Shown: piece by piece, positions 34,856 through 48,937 of the stretch
Layout of the letters: each line of letters starts with the position of its first letter
Numbering within the stretch: the first letter of the stretch is position 1
From: Sphagnum magellanicum
Taxonomy: Eukaryota > Streptophyta > Sphagnopsida > Sphagnales > Sphagnaceae
Assembly (NCBI GenBank): GCA_021904315.1
Contig: CM038912.1
Span: forward strand, 8,705,061-8,769,060
Length of the DNA: 64,000 nucleotides
Reading direction: 5' to 3'
Translations under genes and position numbers: made by a program
The notes under the pieces: generated by a model
What the model was told of the DNA's origin: nothing
Database searches by the model: none
The model's input: the letters and a program-made list of their open reading frames with translations, nothing else

Positions 34856-37600
34856 AGCTTGATTATCTACATAAAGCAAGTTGTAATTGTCCTCCATGAT
34901 GTTCCCTAACTTATGTAATGAATTTTATACCATATATGTTATGGACTTTTGATCAACATAAAAGTATTTGAAACAACAATTTGATAACATCTATTATTTT
35001 CACGAAAAATAGATATTCCATCTCAAAAAAATTGTTTGCAAACATGTGAATTTATAGGCTAATTAAAAGATAAGGTTTAGTTGCACACAACATTACCTTG
35101 ATGCAATTAGAGTTTTTTCATGTGCAACTTTGATGACATCAATCTAATGGAAAAAGACCTTTACTTAGTCTTATTATGAAGTATTTACCATGTTTAAAAA
35201 CAACTAATTTTTTTTGGGGGGGAAAGGGGAAGGGGGATCAATTTTTTATTATGGTATCAATGTAGGTGCTGGTTCACCCATGCCATATTGCTACATGCAT
35301 AAATGAATACTTTGGCTTTATTGATCTTTCGATTATGTGTAATTTTTACAAAATAGTTGTTCATCTTACACCACTTTATTTGAAGCTTTGATCAAAATAC
35401 AATTGAACAAGTTCAAAAATTCAAAAGGAAAACATTCAAATGTATCATTCCACAAATAACCTTAGTTGTGGTGTTTTACTTTTTGTGACAATTTGTGATC
35501 AAACAAAGACAAGTGAAATTATTCAAGTATTTTTCACGAAAATACATTTGCATCACTACATCTAAATTTTGAAATCTCATCCCAACATCTCAACATGGAC
35601 TGCAAACATCTTGCCATTAGATCTGTCTTCCATTACTAAAGCTTAGTTCTTCCTTTGAATTTGAATAAATTATTCAGAGATGATGTTATGTGATGAAAAG
35701 TGAAGGGATGAAATTCTATCTTGATAGAATAGTAGTACCATCAATTGTCGAAAGTAGAACATGACAAAACTTTTGATAGTTGATGGAGATGGGAAAAGGT
35801 GATGTGGAATGCTATAGTTTGTTTTTCCTTTGGTTTGTTCCTTGTAGGTTATGGAGAGTGGCAAATTTATCTTGTTCCTGCAAAGCCTGGGTTAGTATAG
35901 GAAATGTAGTTGAAGAACATGCTATTGTCTTTATCAAACTTCCTAAGTCAAATTGTGTGAAGAACCTTTTTTTAACTTTCCCATACATGGAAATTAAACT
36001 ATCATACGTATTGGGAGAAACAAGTAATGGGGTGTTTTTGAGATTAGTGAACTCAGTAGAGTTCATGACATTTGGAGTTGTTGTATAAGGGGTGTGTTCT
36101 TATGTGTTTTTATGGGTGATAAGATTGTTCAGTGTTGGGGTATGGGTGTTTGTGACAAATGCATAAGTGATTAGTTGAGCTCATGGGAGAGAGACTGGAG
36201 TGATTTGAACATTCAAGACCCATAGATTAGGTTGGATTCATTAGAATGAAGTTCTTAAACATATTGTCTATGAAATCCATTTCGTTTTCAATAACTTATA
36301 GTTATTGATTCTGCGTAATTTTGTTTCACCATTAACTTGTGCAAATGAGAATGTATGACCTTCTTTTTTGTTAAATTTCCACAGTTAGCTTTTGTAGCTT
36401 ACAAAGGCTAAAATGAAGCTTCAGAATTAAGCTAATGCCAGCTTTCCTTCTTTCACTGCTCCCTCCTTATCAACACCATTGTAATTATGGGATATTTGTA
36501 ACATTCAGAAATAATTTAAATCGATTTTGGGATTTTTACAATGGTACCAACATGGGTGCTGGTTCACTCAAGGCCATAACCCCAAAAAAAACGGCAATTG
36601 AGTTATCCACAGTACTTAGCTAGGGAACTGAACTGCACAAAACCCTCTCTGAGTACCAGTTCTTAGGGTTCCTAACCATGGTTTCAACAAAAATCAAATA
36701 TTTGGTTCTGGTATAGAATCAGAGTTCTGAAAAATCAAATATCTGGTTCTCATATTATAACCACGATTATATACAAATAAAAAACCCAGTTCTGGTATAT
36801 TAACAAGGTTCTCAGTTTTTTGAAGAAGCCGAATAACCGCCTAGAAACCCACCTGGTCTTTGAGGTTACCAGAACCAATGGTTTCTTTGATTCTTATTTC
36901 TTTGAAATAACTGAAATCAACAATTCTTTTCATTCTGAACTTTTTTCATATCCAAAACTGGTGGTTCTTTGATTCCAATTATTATTTTCAAATACCCGGA
37001 TCTGTTGGTTATCAACCAGAATCAGAGAACCGCCATTGAACGCGGGTTTGGAGGTGCATAATTTTTTTTATGCCACCAAATGTGGCATTTTATGGAGGAA
37101 TGTTGGAATTGTCTTTGTCATGGGTCTCAAATCAATTCCTCCTCATTTTCAGTGTCACAATCAACTGAAATTCGCACTGAAATTGGCAACTTCCACTAAG
37201 TGGGTATATATGTGGATAACCTGCTGCACCACCACCATTGACTCTGTATATGATGACCAAGTGCTGTATTAATTTGTTTGAAAGCACTAGAATCATGTTC
37301 TGTGTGAGATTTTCAATAGCCAAAATTCGACCAAAATTTAAGAAAAATCGCTAACATTAAAATAGCATTAAATGACGACTAGGTATCCTAGGTGGCTGTA
37401 GCATTTTTACAAAAGTGCTGTTGCTACGAGTGGCGACCTAGGTCTAAATATGGCTAGTTTAATTTTTTTTGTTTCGAAAAATGGCGAAAAGGCATTAAAA
37501 ACACGTTTAAATAAATGTTTTATTCATTCTGTGAATTTTTTTTGCCAAGTTGCAAAAATTCATCCAAAAAAAACAAAAAACATTGATTGGTAAGGTTATT
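34856..37600. other. Intergenic; GGTTCT-rich segment, no gene
   Basis: AT-rich DNA without recognised genes. From about 36640 the words GGTTCT/AGAACC and relatives recur far more often than elsewhere and continue into the GC-rich upstream region of the next gene. The segment 37310-37560 has 'AATCGC', 'TGGCGA' and 'AAAAATTTAAG' words resembling the dispersed repeat at 360-620. Confidence 0.4.
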
Positions 37601-37879
37601 GACCAGTGTTGGGTGATTCTCACTTTTCCATAAGAATTGCCAGTTCCAATCATTAACCTAGTTTTAAAGAACTAAACAGGTTCTTTTTTGGAATTAAAAA
37701 AAAAACTTGTTTCAAGAAATTGGAAAATAACCTGCTGTTCGGTTCTCACAAATTTGTTAACTGACTGTTTTCATCCAAAACACCTTAATTGAGATATTTT
37801 CTTTTAATTAAATTTTTTTAAAAATCAATATTATTAGCCCCAAAAAATGAGAAAATCAAGTTTTTTTTTTTTCCAAACT

Positions 37880-38820
37880 TTCTCATGTCCACAACCGGTT
37901 CCTCAGTAGAAATTGGTGATGTGGCATCACCCCATTGGCAGAGAGGAAACCGGTTACAACCCATATCCACTGTGTACTGGGTCGACCAGACGAGAGGGTT
38001 ATGCTGACAGTGATATCGGCATTCATCTCAGACGTCGACGTAGTCATCAGTTCCGGGTGAGTGAAATCTCGTCCATCAAATCTCGTCGGTTATGTCCAGT
38101 AACACGGCTCGCCGTGTTGGGATGGCCTCCTCCCGTTTCCTGAGAGAACCGGGACGGTTCTCACCTCCTGGTGGAGAACCGCGCTACAACACTGGGAACG
38201 ACAAACGTGGGGAGGGGCCTGGCAGGGGGTACAGTAGCCCATGTACTGACCACTACTACTCACTGGCTGGCTCCCAAATGGGGCGGACAGTCGCCTCTTC
38301 TTTCTCTCTCTAATAACACAAACACGAACCAACCAACCAACCACCCGCGAAAGACAAGAGAAGAGGGACCACAAGAAGAGAGGTGTAGGTCGAGGTGGTC
38401 TATCCCGGAGAGTCGAAACAGAGTTGTTGCTTCTGTTCTCCTTTTGACACTGGGAAACCATCATTTCTCATGCCACCCAGTTCTTGACCTCTTTGTGTAT
38501 CTGGAGACGGCAGGCAGATGTTTTAGACGGATTGAACGCTTCTGCAGTTAAGATCAATCCCATCGCAATGCAATGCAATGCACACAGTAACAAGGTAGAT
38601 CGACAGCGTCGGTCAAAAGGGATGGTGTAGCTGGGGTCATCGTAAACTGGGTAGCTGGAAATGAGAAGCTGATGAGCGGCATCAAGGGGAGGAGCAGGAG
38701 GAGGAGGACCACCACCACCACCACCACGGATTTCAAATCTGGGAGCAGCAGCAGCAGGAAAGTAGCTGCCTCTTCTTCCTAAGGGAAGTAAAAGCCAATC
38801 GGAGAAGGAGAAACAGAGTA
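37880..38820 (+). promoter_or_regulatory. GC-rich upstream region of the membrane-protein gene
   Basis: G+C rises sharply at about 37880 and stays high up to the start codon at 38821, as expected for promoter plus 5' UTR. It holds a 'GGTGATGTGGCATCACC' near-palindrome (37914-37930) and adjoining 'GACGTCGACGT' ACGT-core sites (about 38031-38041). There is also an 'AACC' run (about 38326-38343) and an 'ACC' trinucleotide run (about 38706-38727). A clear TATA box was not seen. Short open frames on both strands lack domains. Confidence 0.5.
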
Positions 38821-40205
38821 ATGGGTCTTTTCCGGGAACGGGGTACAGTAGGTCTGGGATTGTTGGGTATTACAAAGGAAGCTGCCAGATTGCTACGCAA
38901 GTATGGAGCTCTCTTACTGCCTGTCAAGATCCTGTTTCACATCCCTCTGTTGCTTGTCATTGCCCTTCAGGTATGCTGCTGTTTCTCCAATATATTTTCC
39001 AGCTCTCTCTGTCTCTCGCAGCTTTTTTAGGGTTGGTCACATTCTTGTACTGCAAATCTGGATGCGTGAAGGGTTTCTTTATTCAGAGCTTTCACAGTTT
39101 TTGGTTCCTGCTTTGTTCCAAGGGTTTAACAAATTTCTTGCTGGGGCAACAAAAAGTGGTGCTCTCTAGTTTTAGGGCAAATGCAGGGGGCTGATTGTCG
39201 GCCAGAAATAAGGATTTTTGTTTGTGGGAAGGATTCAGATTCTCTGTAATCAGGTGCAACTGGCATTGGCATTGTGGATTGCTCTACAATGCAAATGCAA
39301 CAGCATTGCACTGTTTCTCTGTAATTGGGTGCAGTGCATTTGTTAGGCATGAAGCAATTCAACAAGATTAGTAATTGAGGTATGGAATTGTGCAGGAAAA
39401 AGAAATGACCCCAGAAGCATTGGGAGAGGAGCTTGCAAGAAAGGGAATCACATGGAAATTTCTCAAGTCCATGCCGCCCATTTTCATCAAATATGTCTTG
39501 TTTTATCTCACTCTGGCAGCCATAGCCTTACGAGTGTCAGGCATCTATGATTGGGAAGCCACCAGCATTCCATCTGGCAAAAATTGGCTTCGATCATTGC
39601 CTAGAGCATTCGGGCGTGTTTTTGTGACTGGAATCTGGTTGTCATTGATTTCAGCAATTCTTACGGGTGTCCTTGCACCTCCCATGCTCCTTTTGGTGAT
39701 GATCCCAAGAATTGGAGCCCTCAAGAGTTGGTTCATACAAAGTGGGGGACCTCCAAAAGGTCTGGCAACTGGTGGAGTTGTGGTTGTTGATTGCCTTATG
39801 TCAATGTACTTCATCTCAGCTGGGGAGATTTCTGTTCTAGATGGACCTTATGGCATTGCAGCACTGGTTCAAAGTGCATCAATGACAAAGGGAAAGCGAT
39901 TGAAGGCTCTTGTCCTTGCCTCAGCAGTGACTGGTACAAATTATTTGCTTGGACTTGCTGAGGAGAAAGCTCAAACACTCATGGCAACGACACTATCACA
40001 ACCTCGTCTCTTGCAAGAATCGTGGAGAAACCCAACAACTCTATTGTTTGTAGTTTTTGTTCATCCGATGTGGGGATTGTTTCAAACATTGATGTTTGTG
40101 GTGTTCTACTTCTTGTGCAAGAGGAATGAGGAAGAACAAAGACGAGGTGATGGAGTTGGGACCTTGCACCACATTGATAGCTCCACTATGCTAAAGTACT
40201 CCTAA
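38821..40205 (+). CDS. Plant polytopic membrane protein of unknown function, two exons
   Basis: Exons 38821-38970 and 39396-40205 join in phase 0 across a 425-bp GT-AG intron ('CTTCAG|GTATGC' ... 'TTGTGCAG|GAAAAA'), giving 319 residues and a TAA stop. About six hydrophobic segments are visible: near residues 28-50, 79-97, 123-154, 174-195, 220-238 and 263-291. The start 'FRERGTVGLGLLGITKEAARLL', the central 'GEISVLDGPYGIAALVQSASMTKGK' and the C-terminal 'FQTLMFVVFYFLCKRNEEE' match the layout of a land-plant transmembrane family (Arabidopsis At4g19950/At5g44860-like), in which a 'SVLE-YG-A---S--L-KGK' segment and 'V--VFYF-CK' end are usual; this is from memory. The length also fits. The molecular role is not known and I do not assign one. 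It lies alone, with no gene nearby on the same strand. Confidence 0.85.
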
Positions 40206-43200
40206 GCACAGCCAAATTTTTTTAACCCTTTTGATTTTCATCTATTCACAATCCTAACCTCCACAAACATTCATTTGCATTTGTTAGGGTAGCACTAGTG
40301 AGGGGGGTGGGGGAGTATTCGTAGTTCCCATCCTTGAGTATTCATAGTTTCCATTCAAGGTGGCAATTCTAAATTTTTAGTTTGTAATCATCCAATTTTT
40401 TTGCAGAACATGGAGTTTAGAAAAACTTAAAATGCTTCCCATCCATACATTTATATTGGAATGTGGTGTTGCACTCTATAGATTTCAGCTTGTCCCAAAA
40501 TAATGGCTGTGCTTTTTCTGTGGACAAATGCTTTCTGTATGAGCCTGTTGTTTTGTTACTAGCTGGATTTTCATTGAATTGGTCAGGCAAGTTTTTGACA
40601 TTATGGCTGAAAATGTGGTGCATTAGATTCTGAATTATTTGATTGTTAATTCCACATATGAGATTTAAGGAATCAGGAGTCAGGACATGTGAAATTAAAC
40701 ATGACCCTGGTTTGTCACACATTTTGGTAGTGTACAAGAGACTTTCCATTGAATGGGTCAAGTTGCATTATGTTGGAGAATATGGCACCAAATGAGTCTG
40801 AATTACTTGACTGTTGTTTCCACACATTGATCCTGCTTGGTTGCACGTTTTGATAGTGTTTGAGACTTGGTTGTTTTTATACGAATCGGTAGAACCCTTC
40901 CTTTGTGTAGTAGATTCTAGAGTTTAACCTTCATATGCAAGCCAGATTGAAATCCTTTTAAGGGTCATTTCACTTTGATTTTTGCAGTAGCTTCCTTTCA
41001 CTCTATGCTTGTTCTTTCATAAGTTATAACCAATTTTTAGCTTGAGCAATTGCTCATTTGTTCATAGTAGTGATGTTTTCTTAAATGATGAAAACCATTT
41101 AGGAATATAGACATATTACAAATGTGAAAGGAGGCTCAATCACTCCTCAATCTACTAGTTCATGGGTTTAAGGTGGGAATGAATGAATAAACTTGTACTA
41201 AAGCATCGTAGCTAGGTAATCTCCCATTGCTATTGGGATGTACCTATTGTTTATCCAATGCCCAATAATGAAGCATGGAAAGGAAAAAAGGGGGACGGGG
41301 GGTGGTGGTTGTTATGTGGAAAACTAGAACCACATCATTTCTTATTAGGTGAAAAAAATGGGAATAAATGAACAAGTATGCCCAAACTACTTGTAATATA
41401 ATGCTTTGATTGTCTAAGGTGGGGTTTTACATGGATGTGGCATCTTGTTTGCTATTTGGTCACCATCATAACATTGGTTTTCCCAATCCAAAGGTTACAT
41501 AAATTAAAAGACCAAATTCAAAATAGGGATGGAAAGAATTAGGACATCTTTCCATTATGTTGCTATGATCACAACAACTTTCCATTATGTTTTTTCAGGT
41601 AGTTGTGCGTATAGTCATTTCATTATTCTATTGGTCAAGCATTGACCAATTATAGGAGCTATGAAAGTTGTGAATCAAATTGTGAAACACCATAAAATGA
41701 CATTTGTCTTTTTTTCATGAGAACATGTGTTCCTAAAGCTCTTTAAATGATCAATTACATATTTTTCAATCTGCTTGTAGCTCCCCCCTGGAAAGCAATT
41801 TTCATTACAACAACAAACATGACCTTATGTTAATGGCTTTCCATTAAGCTGCTATGATCATAACACAATAGTGAAAAGAGACTCTTAGGGGGGCTTTTGC
41901 AACCTTAACAAAATTACTCTATGGCTTTTGTGCCTCCAATGAAACATGTCAAACAAGGAATAAGAAAGCACAATGAAAATGGTTGTGCTTTACAATGCAC
42001 AAAACACATATATGATTGTCTCAAGAAGCATGCACTTGTCCATTTCTACAACTAAAATAGGAAGCACATGACAAACTATCAAAATGTCAATGTGCATGCT
42101 CCTAAAAAGGACACACTTTGTTAATTGAAAATCTTCACACAACTTGCAAATGAGAGGTTCATCACACCCCAATGTCACTAGTTTGACAAGTTATGTGAAC
42201 TTTGAAACCTATATTCAATCTTGATCAATTGTAAGAGGTTACATAACTTCTACACACACCAAATTGGAGAAAGAGGAATGGAGGGTGAAAGCACAATTAG
42301 GTGGACTATTTGGATTGTCATAGTTGTAATTTTTTTGGATTATAAATGAACTTAAAATGTAAAATCATATAAAACATTATAATTTTTAATTTTTTCATTA
42401 TCCATGTTGTAATAGACTTTAGTGAAAATCTTATTAAAAATTATGGATGAGTTTCAAGAAAAGAATGGATTCATTGTGGACTTTTGAAATGATGACATTA
42501 TGTTTGTCACACACAGAAAATGAAAAATGTAGGCTAAAAAAATATGTCATAGGAATATCAAAATAAAAAATAAAAAATAGGCCACCATAAAATGAATAAT
42601 TAACTGTAAGATGCATTGAAATTTTTTCAATAATTTTTTTTTTCATATTAAAAATTTTAACTTGTGATTTTCATCATTTTTTACAATTGATATTTCATTT
42701 CACATTGATTTTTTTTAAAAAAATTAAATTTCTACCAATCACATGTTTAAAGATATTTATAGGGTGGTCTATTAGTATTTGTGACCAAAATCATAAGGGA
42801 CAATTATAGGATTTATAGTTTGATAATTGTTTTAAATGCAAGAATTGTAGCTAATGTAAGATGTGAACTCTTCAAAATGTCAAATGTGAGCTACCTAACC
42901 ATGCTTTTACCCTGGATTATAGTCAAGAGGAGTATCATTTTATTCCATGATGGCAATTGTGGGTCCACAAGTTCAAACATTTCAAATGTTTTATTGTGAT
43001 GCTAAGGATATTGTGTAATACGGGATGGAGTTTGTTATGAAGCCATCATCAAGACACAATTTTAAAGATGCAAGTGGTTGTATATAGCTTGTCAAAATTG
43101 CTTGGTCATGTGGTTTGTAATTAACTATAATATTCAATGAATAAATACAATGAAGGATGCATGTATGTTTTGAAAGATCAATTCCAACATGAGTTAAATG

Positions 43201-45640
43201 TATCTGTCATGCCTTCTAGGAATTTAAATGGAAACATTAAATATAATGACATGACAATTGTATGAAGTAGATATAAAGGTGAAAAGGAAGTTGTGTGTAA
43301 TTTGGACTAAGATTAAAGGCCCCAAGTCTTCAATGAAATTATTTTGACAAAGAACATGCATTTTTCCATCATTTTCTTTGTGTGAATATATGTCATTCAC
43401 ATTTTTCCATTGTTCCTCACTATTCTTTAAAATCACAAACTTGCAGTAGTGGGATGTTGACCTCCACAATGTTTCAAATTGGAATGTGTATGTAACTTTA
43501 TGTATTAGTTTACAATGCCATAGTTTGGGGATGTATTGGTTTAGATCATTAGACGATAAAAGAAATGTGAAGGAACAATGAACAAAATGGGAATGATGGT
43601 TAGATGACAAACATGGTGACAACACCATTTTGAGGCAATGACAAATGTTGTGGCAATACAATGGAATGAGCAACAACAATAATGGGAAAAGTGGTGGGGA
43701 CGGGAAGGTTTGATTGAAAAATGTTGGGAAAGGTGATACAAATGATGAAAGCTCAATGGGAGTAGTGTGGATAATGATAGAAATCACAAAAATAACGATG
43801 AATGATCAAAACTATTCTAGTGACATACCATAAAAACATTTTTATTGGGTCACTTGGTACCACAAACACATTATGGATAATTATCCAAAATATATCAATC
43901 AATGACAATGGTTACAAAACAACTAGTGCATTGGTGACATTTAAAATTAAGGAACAATGACAAGATGAAATGAGCCAAAGTCAATCAAAGAAAAATAGAC
44001 ATTAAAATACAACAAGGATGATGGGAACGGTGATAAACTTCAATGGGGATAAGAAAACAACAAATTACAAACAATGGGTTGACTAGAAAAAAATGTGAAA
44101 GGACAAGGATGACAAATCAACAAAACAATGAAAGGGGTAGCAAGGGTGATGGAAACACCAATTTTGGTGATTGATAAAAGTTTTTTCATCGTCTCATTAT
44201 TTTCAATGTTTCCATTGTTTCATCATTTGTTCCATTTTGTTCCCCATAATTTCTTTAGTCCTTTTAACAATCATGACAAATGTTCATGGTATTTTCATGT
44301 AGCTCCCATATTCCAATTAAATTACAATTGTCCCACCATTATTTCTTGTGATTTGAGGTAAGTTTAAAACCTCAAATTGAATGGGAGATTTTACAAAAGG
44401 TCAAGGGATTTGCTTGTTTACAACCATGTCATAGACCTTAAAGCTCATACATGATTTAAACTCAATTATTAAAAATATGTGCTAACAAACCAATTGCATC
44501 ATTCCATTTCACTATTTCTTGCATCAATGTGCTCCACAAATTCATTTGAGTGCACATAGAATGCCATCTCTTCAACTTTATATAAACATGTAATTAATTT
44601 AATTCTTTACAAATAGAGGTCAACCAAGATCATCCCCCAAAACAATAGTAAGATAGTTGATACCCACCACCCCACAATCATAATGGACAAGATTAATGAA
44701 TTATTCTTAAATTATTCCATAGAAAATTATAAGAAACCTTTAGATTATATATATTGAAACTTATTATCTTGAAAAAAAATTGGTAAATAAAAAAAATGTG
44801 ATTTAACTTGGTGTTTCACATATAGGTTCCATGACATTGATTCATATTTACTTTTGTTCAAAATTTCCAATAAGACCATGGTATTTAGGTTGGTTCAACA
44901 ACAAGGTGCCTGATAAATTTATTTTGTTTTCTCATTTACTTTCAATTGTAATCTTTTTTTAAAAAGTAGCTTTATGCTAAATAATGAAACAAGTGTGCTT
45001 GAAATTTTTTTTCATATTTTTGGCATGGGAGTAAATATTTTTCAAAAAAATTTGTAGTTCCAAAAGTAACCAATTAATATCTAACCATATTAGATGTTTG
45101 GGTGTCTTCACACAAAGGAATTCCACTTAAAATGTTACAATGCAATCTTACTACCGCAAGAAGAAATCTTGTTTTTTTCCACTACTCAAATTTATTAGGT
45201 TTTTAGTGAAATATGACAAAATTGACTAATATGCAACTTGTATGATTTTGATAAAAAAGGACTAGTTGATTAAGACATTTTTTAAGAAATGTTTTTTAGT
45301 CATTTTGGATAGTTGCATGTTGCACTAAATAAGTTTTAATTAAAAATTTATGACATGGATATACGAGGTCCCAAGTTAATATGACATGGAGCAACATGCC
45401 ACATCATCATATAATTTTTTGATTTTTTGATTTTTTTGGATTGTGGAGTCACGGATTACATTTCCATCATGACATGCCATGACAAATTTACATGCTATGA
45501 ATTTTATTTTATTTTATTTTAAATTTTTATTTTGTCGACAAAAATGTTATGACACCATTTAAGCATGATGTACATGTTTGTGTATTCACCACAATCTATA
45601 TGTTTGTAAATTGCATTTGTACAATATGCATTAAAGCATG
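40206..45640. other. 3' flank of the membrane-protein gene and intergenic DNA
   Basis: The first few hundred bases are probably the 3' UTR and terminator of the plus-strand gene, though no single poly(A) signal is convincing. The remainder is AT-rich. A 187-codon minus-strand frame at 43787-43224 and shorter frames nearby have no recognised family. The word 'TTTCCATTATGTTGCTATGATCA' type recurs at about 41550 and 41840. No gene or RNA could be supported. Confidence 0.4.
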
Positions 45641-45644
45641 CATC

Positions 45645-45715
45645 CATCAAGGATTGAACCAAAGACCTTATGAAAACACATTAAAGCATTAACCACCAAA
45701 CCACTTCAACACTTT
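45645..45715 (-). mobile_element. tRNA-derived SINE-like head
   Basis: On the minus strand 'GTGGTTTGGTGGTTAATGC' (about 45685-45703) resembles an A-box and D-arm. It is followed by 'GGTTCAATCC' (45651-45660), an almost perfect B-box. Spacing is tRNA-like. The stems are not tRNA-grade, so it is a SINE head and not a tRNA gene. Confidence 0.6.
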
Positions 45716-45954
45716 ATTGATAAAAATGAAAAAGTTTGAAGTTTATTATGTTGTGCAAAAAGTTTATTAATTTTGTTAAAAACTTCAAATTTTAACATAG
45801 CAATATTTTTTATTTTCTTTTGTAAAATTTATTCAAATGCTACAAATAAAAAGATGATCTTGAAGCTTATTCAATAATGTATTCTAAAAAATTATTATAA
45901 TTTACAAAAATTAAATTTACAATGTTAAAAAAAAACTTTAAATATCATTTCATG

Positions 45955-47720
45955 AATAAATCAAGAAATATCTTTTTGGTTAAATTACTGTAAAATCTTT
46001 GTAAATTCAAGGTGAATTCAAAAGTGCATTTATTAACTTTTTTATTTTAAAAAATCATTACATAAAATACGTCCATTTTTTGAAGAATTGCAAGTATCAC
46101 ACTATATATATATATAATGATGTAAGTATATATTTTATATTTTTTTCTTGTAAAAGGAAACATAATTTAATTTGGTGAAATTTCTGGTTTAAATAGTTGG
46201 ATTAACCCCTCCTCCCCCTAACCAACATGTTAAATTTATTTCAAATTTTCTTAACTTGGTAATTCTTATTGGGAAAAAATGGAAAAAATACTGAAAATTT
46301 AAGGAAAAATGTAAACAATAAAAAACTTGCCAGGAAATTAGGATCAGAAATTTGAAAAAAAATGTTACTCCTAATGAATAAATTTTTAAAAGTAATTCTA
46401 ATAATTCCAACCTTAAACACATAAACATTTCTAACATCAATTTTATTTGAAAACATTTAAGCTCAATCTTTGAGATCATAAACCTTATCCAATTTTTTTG
46501 AAAATCTAAAATAAATATTAATGATGTAACCAAAGGTTTTTTCTTATGGTTAAATTCCACAATTTTGCAAATATACACAGGGCCATCAACATCAACAAAG
46601 GATTATATATAATTTTTTTTTAAAATGATATAATTCTACAATGGGTTTTAAGACTTATAATCAAAGTATATAAATATTTTAATCAATAATTAATTCAAAA
46701 ATAATAAATAAAATTTACAAAAATTCAATTTAATTTTTTAAAAAAACTTGAAATTGCATGTCATGAATAAATCTACAATTTTTTTTGTTTAAATTGACCT
46801 AGAATCTTTGTAAATTCAATGTCAATTCAAAAATGCATTCATTAAATTTTTTATAGATTTATTTTAAATACATTAAAAAATCCATATTTTTGGTAGAATT
46901 GCAATTTTTTACTTTCCCCAATATTATTATGCATAATTTTTAAATTTATTTTTGCAATTTTGCTAAAATGGTAATATTTTATAAAAAAATTGCCACATTT
47001 GGTTATAAACAAGTTGTGTAGTTGAAATTTTGTTTAAATCTTTCGATGTTATAATTAATTATTATTATTTATTGTAAGAAATTGATTGTAAATATTTTTA
47101 ATTTAACAAAAGAAAAATTTCTTAATGTCGTTGCCCCCTTAAATTGGCAGAAATTGGCCACAAGAAGAAACATTAATTAAGTAATCAATATAACCATTTA
47201 ATTATCAAGGCCATATTTGTTTACCAAAATGATAATTCTTTTGATTTAAATATGTAGATCCTCTCCCCACCCCCCTCCCCCCCTTCCACAACTAACATAT
47301 TCTTTTGGTTTCAAATTTTCCTAACTTGGCAATTCTTATTGGGAAACAAAATGGAAAAAAATAATGCAAATTCAGAAAAAAAAGGTAAACAACAAAAAAA
47401 ATTATCGAGAAACTGATATCACAAATTTCAAAGAAAAAAGGTTACTCCTAATGAGTAAAAGTTTTAAAATAATTTCAATAATCCCAACATTAGACACAAA
47501 CAATTCCAACATCAAATTTATTTGAAAATTTTAAAGTTTAATCTTTGAGATCATTCTAAACCTTATTCAATTTTTTTGAAAATTTAAAATAAATATTAAT
47601 GATGTAATTGAGTTTTTATTTGTGATGAATTTCCACCATTTTGCAAAAATAAGAGAGGCCATCAACATCAACAAAAAAAAATAATAATAATATATATACA
47701 CACACATTGGAATGTAGGAC
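45955..47720. repeat. Diverged tandem duplication, units of about 0.8-1.1 kb
   Basis: The segment 45955-46085 is similar to 46760-46915 ('ATCTTTGTAAATTCAA', 'AATTCAAAA-TGCATT-ATTAA'). The segment 46189-46615 is similar to 47262-47670 ('AACTTGG-AATTCTTATTGGGAAA', 'GTTACTCCTAATGA', 'AATCTTTGAGATCAT', 'CCATCAACATCAACAAA'). The order is the same in both, so this is a tandem duplication, the second unit having about 270 extra bases. No coding function is visible. The gypsy element lies just to the right, starting at 48166. Confidence 0.8.
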
Positions 47721-48165
47721 TCATAGCCAAAATATAAAAATATTTTAACAAATTTATATCTCCATATATGGCTTATAGCCAAAACATGGTTAAAGTTTTT
47801 TACATGGGTGACCTTCAAGAAGATTACAAAATTGAAAAAATTGAAAAGATTAAAAAAATCATTGATGTCATTATGATTATCACCATTTATAATTTTGTTT
47901 AAATGAAAATTTTTAATTCATCTCTAAATATTTAAACATAAAATTGTAACAAAACAAGTTTAAAGAAATCGATAAACCATGTTTTTAAATAAAAATAATA
48001 AGTATAAAACATTGATAGTTTGTTATATTAATATTAATAATTATTATTAAAATTTTAAAAAATAATCCATTGCTTCTAACATGGATTTTTTTTCATACAC
48101 AAAGAAAAAAATGGGAAAAAATTAAGGATTATTTTTGAGGTTTTTTTGGTGTGGCATTGTAACCA

Positions 48166-48896
48166 AAAATGGAGGGACACCAGAGAGACGCAGAACAATC
48201 ATGGTAGCCAGCAACCTCTTTCCTCCCTCGCGTGCTCTGACTGATCAAACACAATGGCACCTTACGGCTAGAACACAATAGGACAGACAACCTTCCCTTG
48301 TCTCCAAGCTTGAATTCATAACCCAGCTACAGGAGCAATCCTCTTAGCTTTCTCACACTTAGCTCACATTGACTCGACTCAGACAAGTAGAAAATCAAGT
48401 GCCAGCATTCCATGGCTTAGATTTCAGATAAACAATTCCGACAGCACAAGCACTATTCTTCTTCCAAAATCTCTATCCGCAGTCCTCTTCATTCTAACTT
48501 TCTAATTAACTCTACCAAAATACAAAAGCTAGAGGTCATCGGTCGCTAATAGCAGCGGAAGAAGAGCGACACTACTCCATTCTCCTAGCTCCTGCTAATC
48601 TCTCTGCCAAAAACTCCAAAACTCAAAACTTCCCTTCCTCATACTCATCACCATTAGCCGTTCCCTCCATCCTCATCAATGAAGCGCCGCAGCTTCTCAT
48701 AAAACGCGCCGTCATCTTCCTGTCCTTCCACTACCATGCATCCCATGCACTTTTGATTTCCCTCTCACTCTCCTCAAGAGAAAATCCGCCGCCACTAATC
48801 AAGATTCTCGGCCACATTATCCAGATCAGGATTTTCATGTTCACACCAACAGTACATGCATGAAGTCCTTGTCCGGCGACATGTTGTTCGGTCACA
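48166..48896 (-). repeat. 3' LTR of the gypsy element
   Basis: 731 bp, aligned by eye without gaps to 55141-55871 with 20 differences. At 17 of these this copy has A or T where the other has G or C. Confidence 0.93.
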
Positions 48897-48898
48897 TA

Positions 48899-48918
48899 TG
48901 TAACCCCTCCCTTTTTGA
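48899..48918 (-). other. Polypurine tract of the gypsy element
   Basis: On the minus strand 'AAAAAGGGAGGGG' lies a few bases before the 3' LTR start, where second-strand priming is expected. Confidence 0.75.
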
Positions 48919-48937
48919 AAAAGCTGAGTCCCTCAGC

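Noticed and set aside
43224-43787. Minus-strand frame of 187 codons
   Set aside because: Low-complexity Pro/Leu/Ser/His start, no recognised motif, AT-rich codons like the surrounding non-coding DNA, no splice-linked neighbours.
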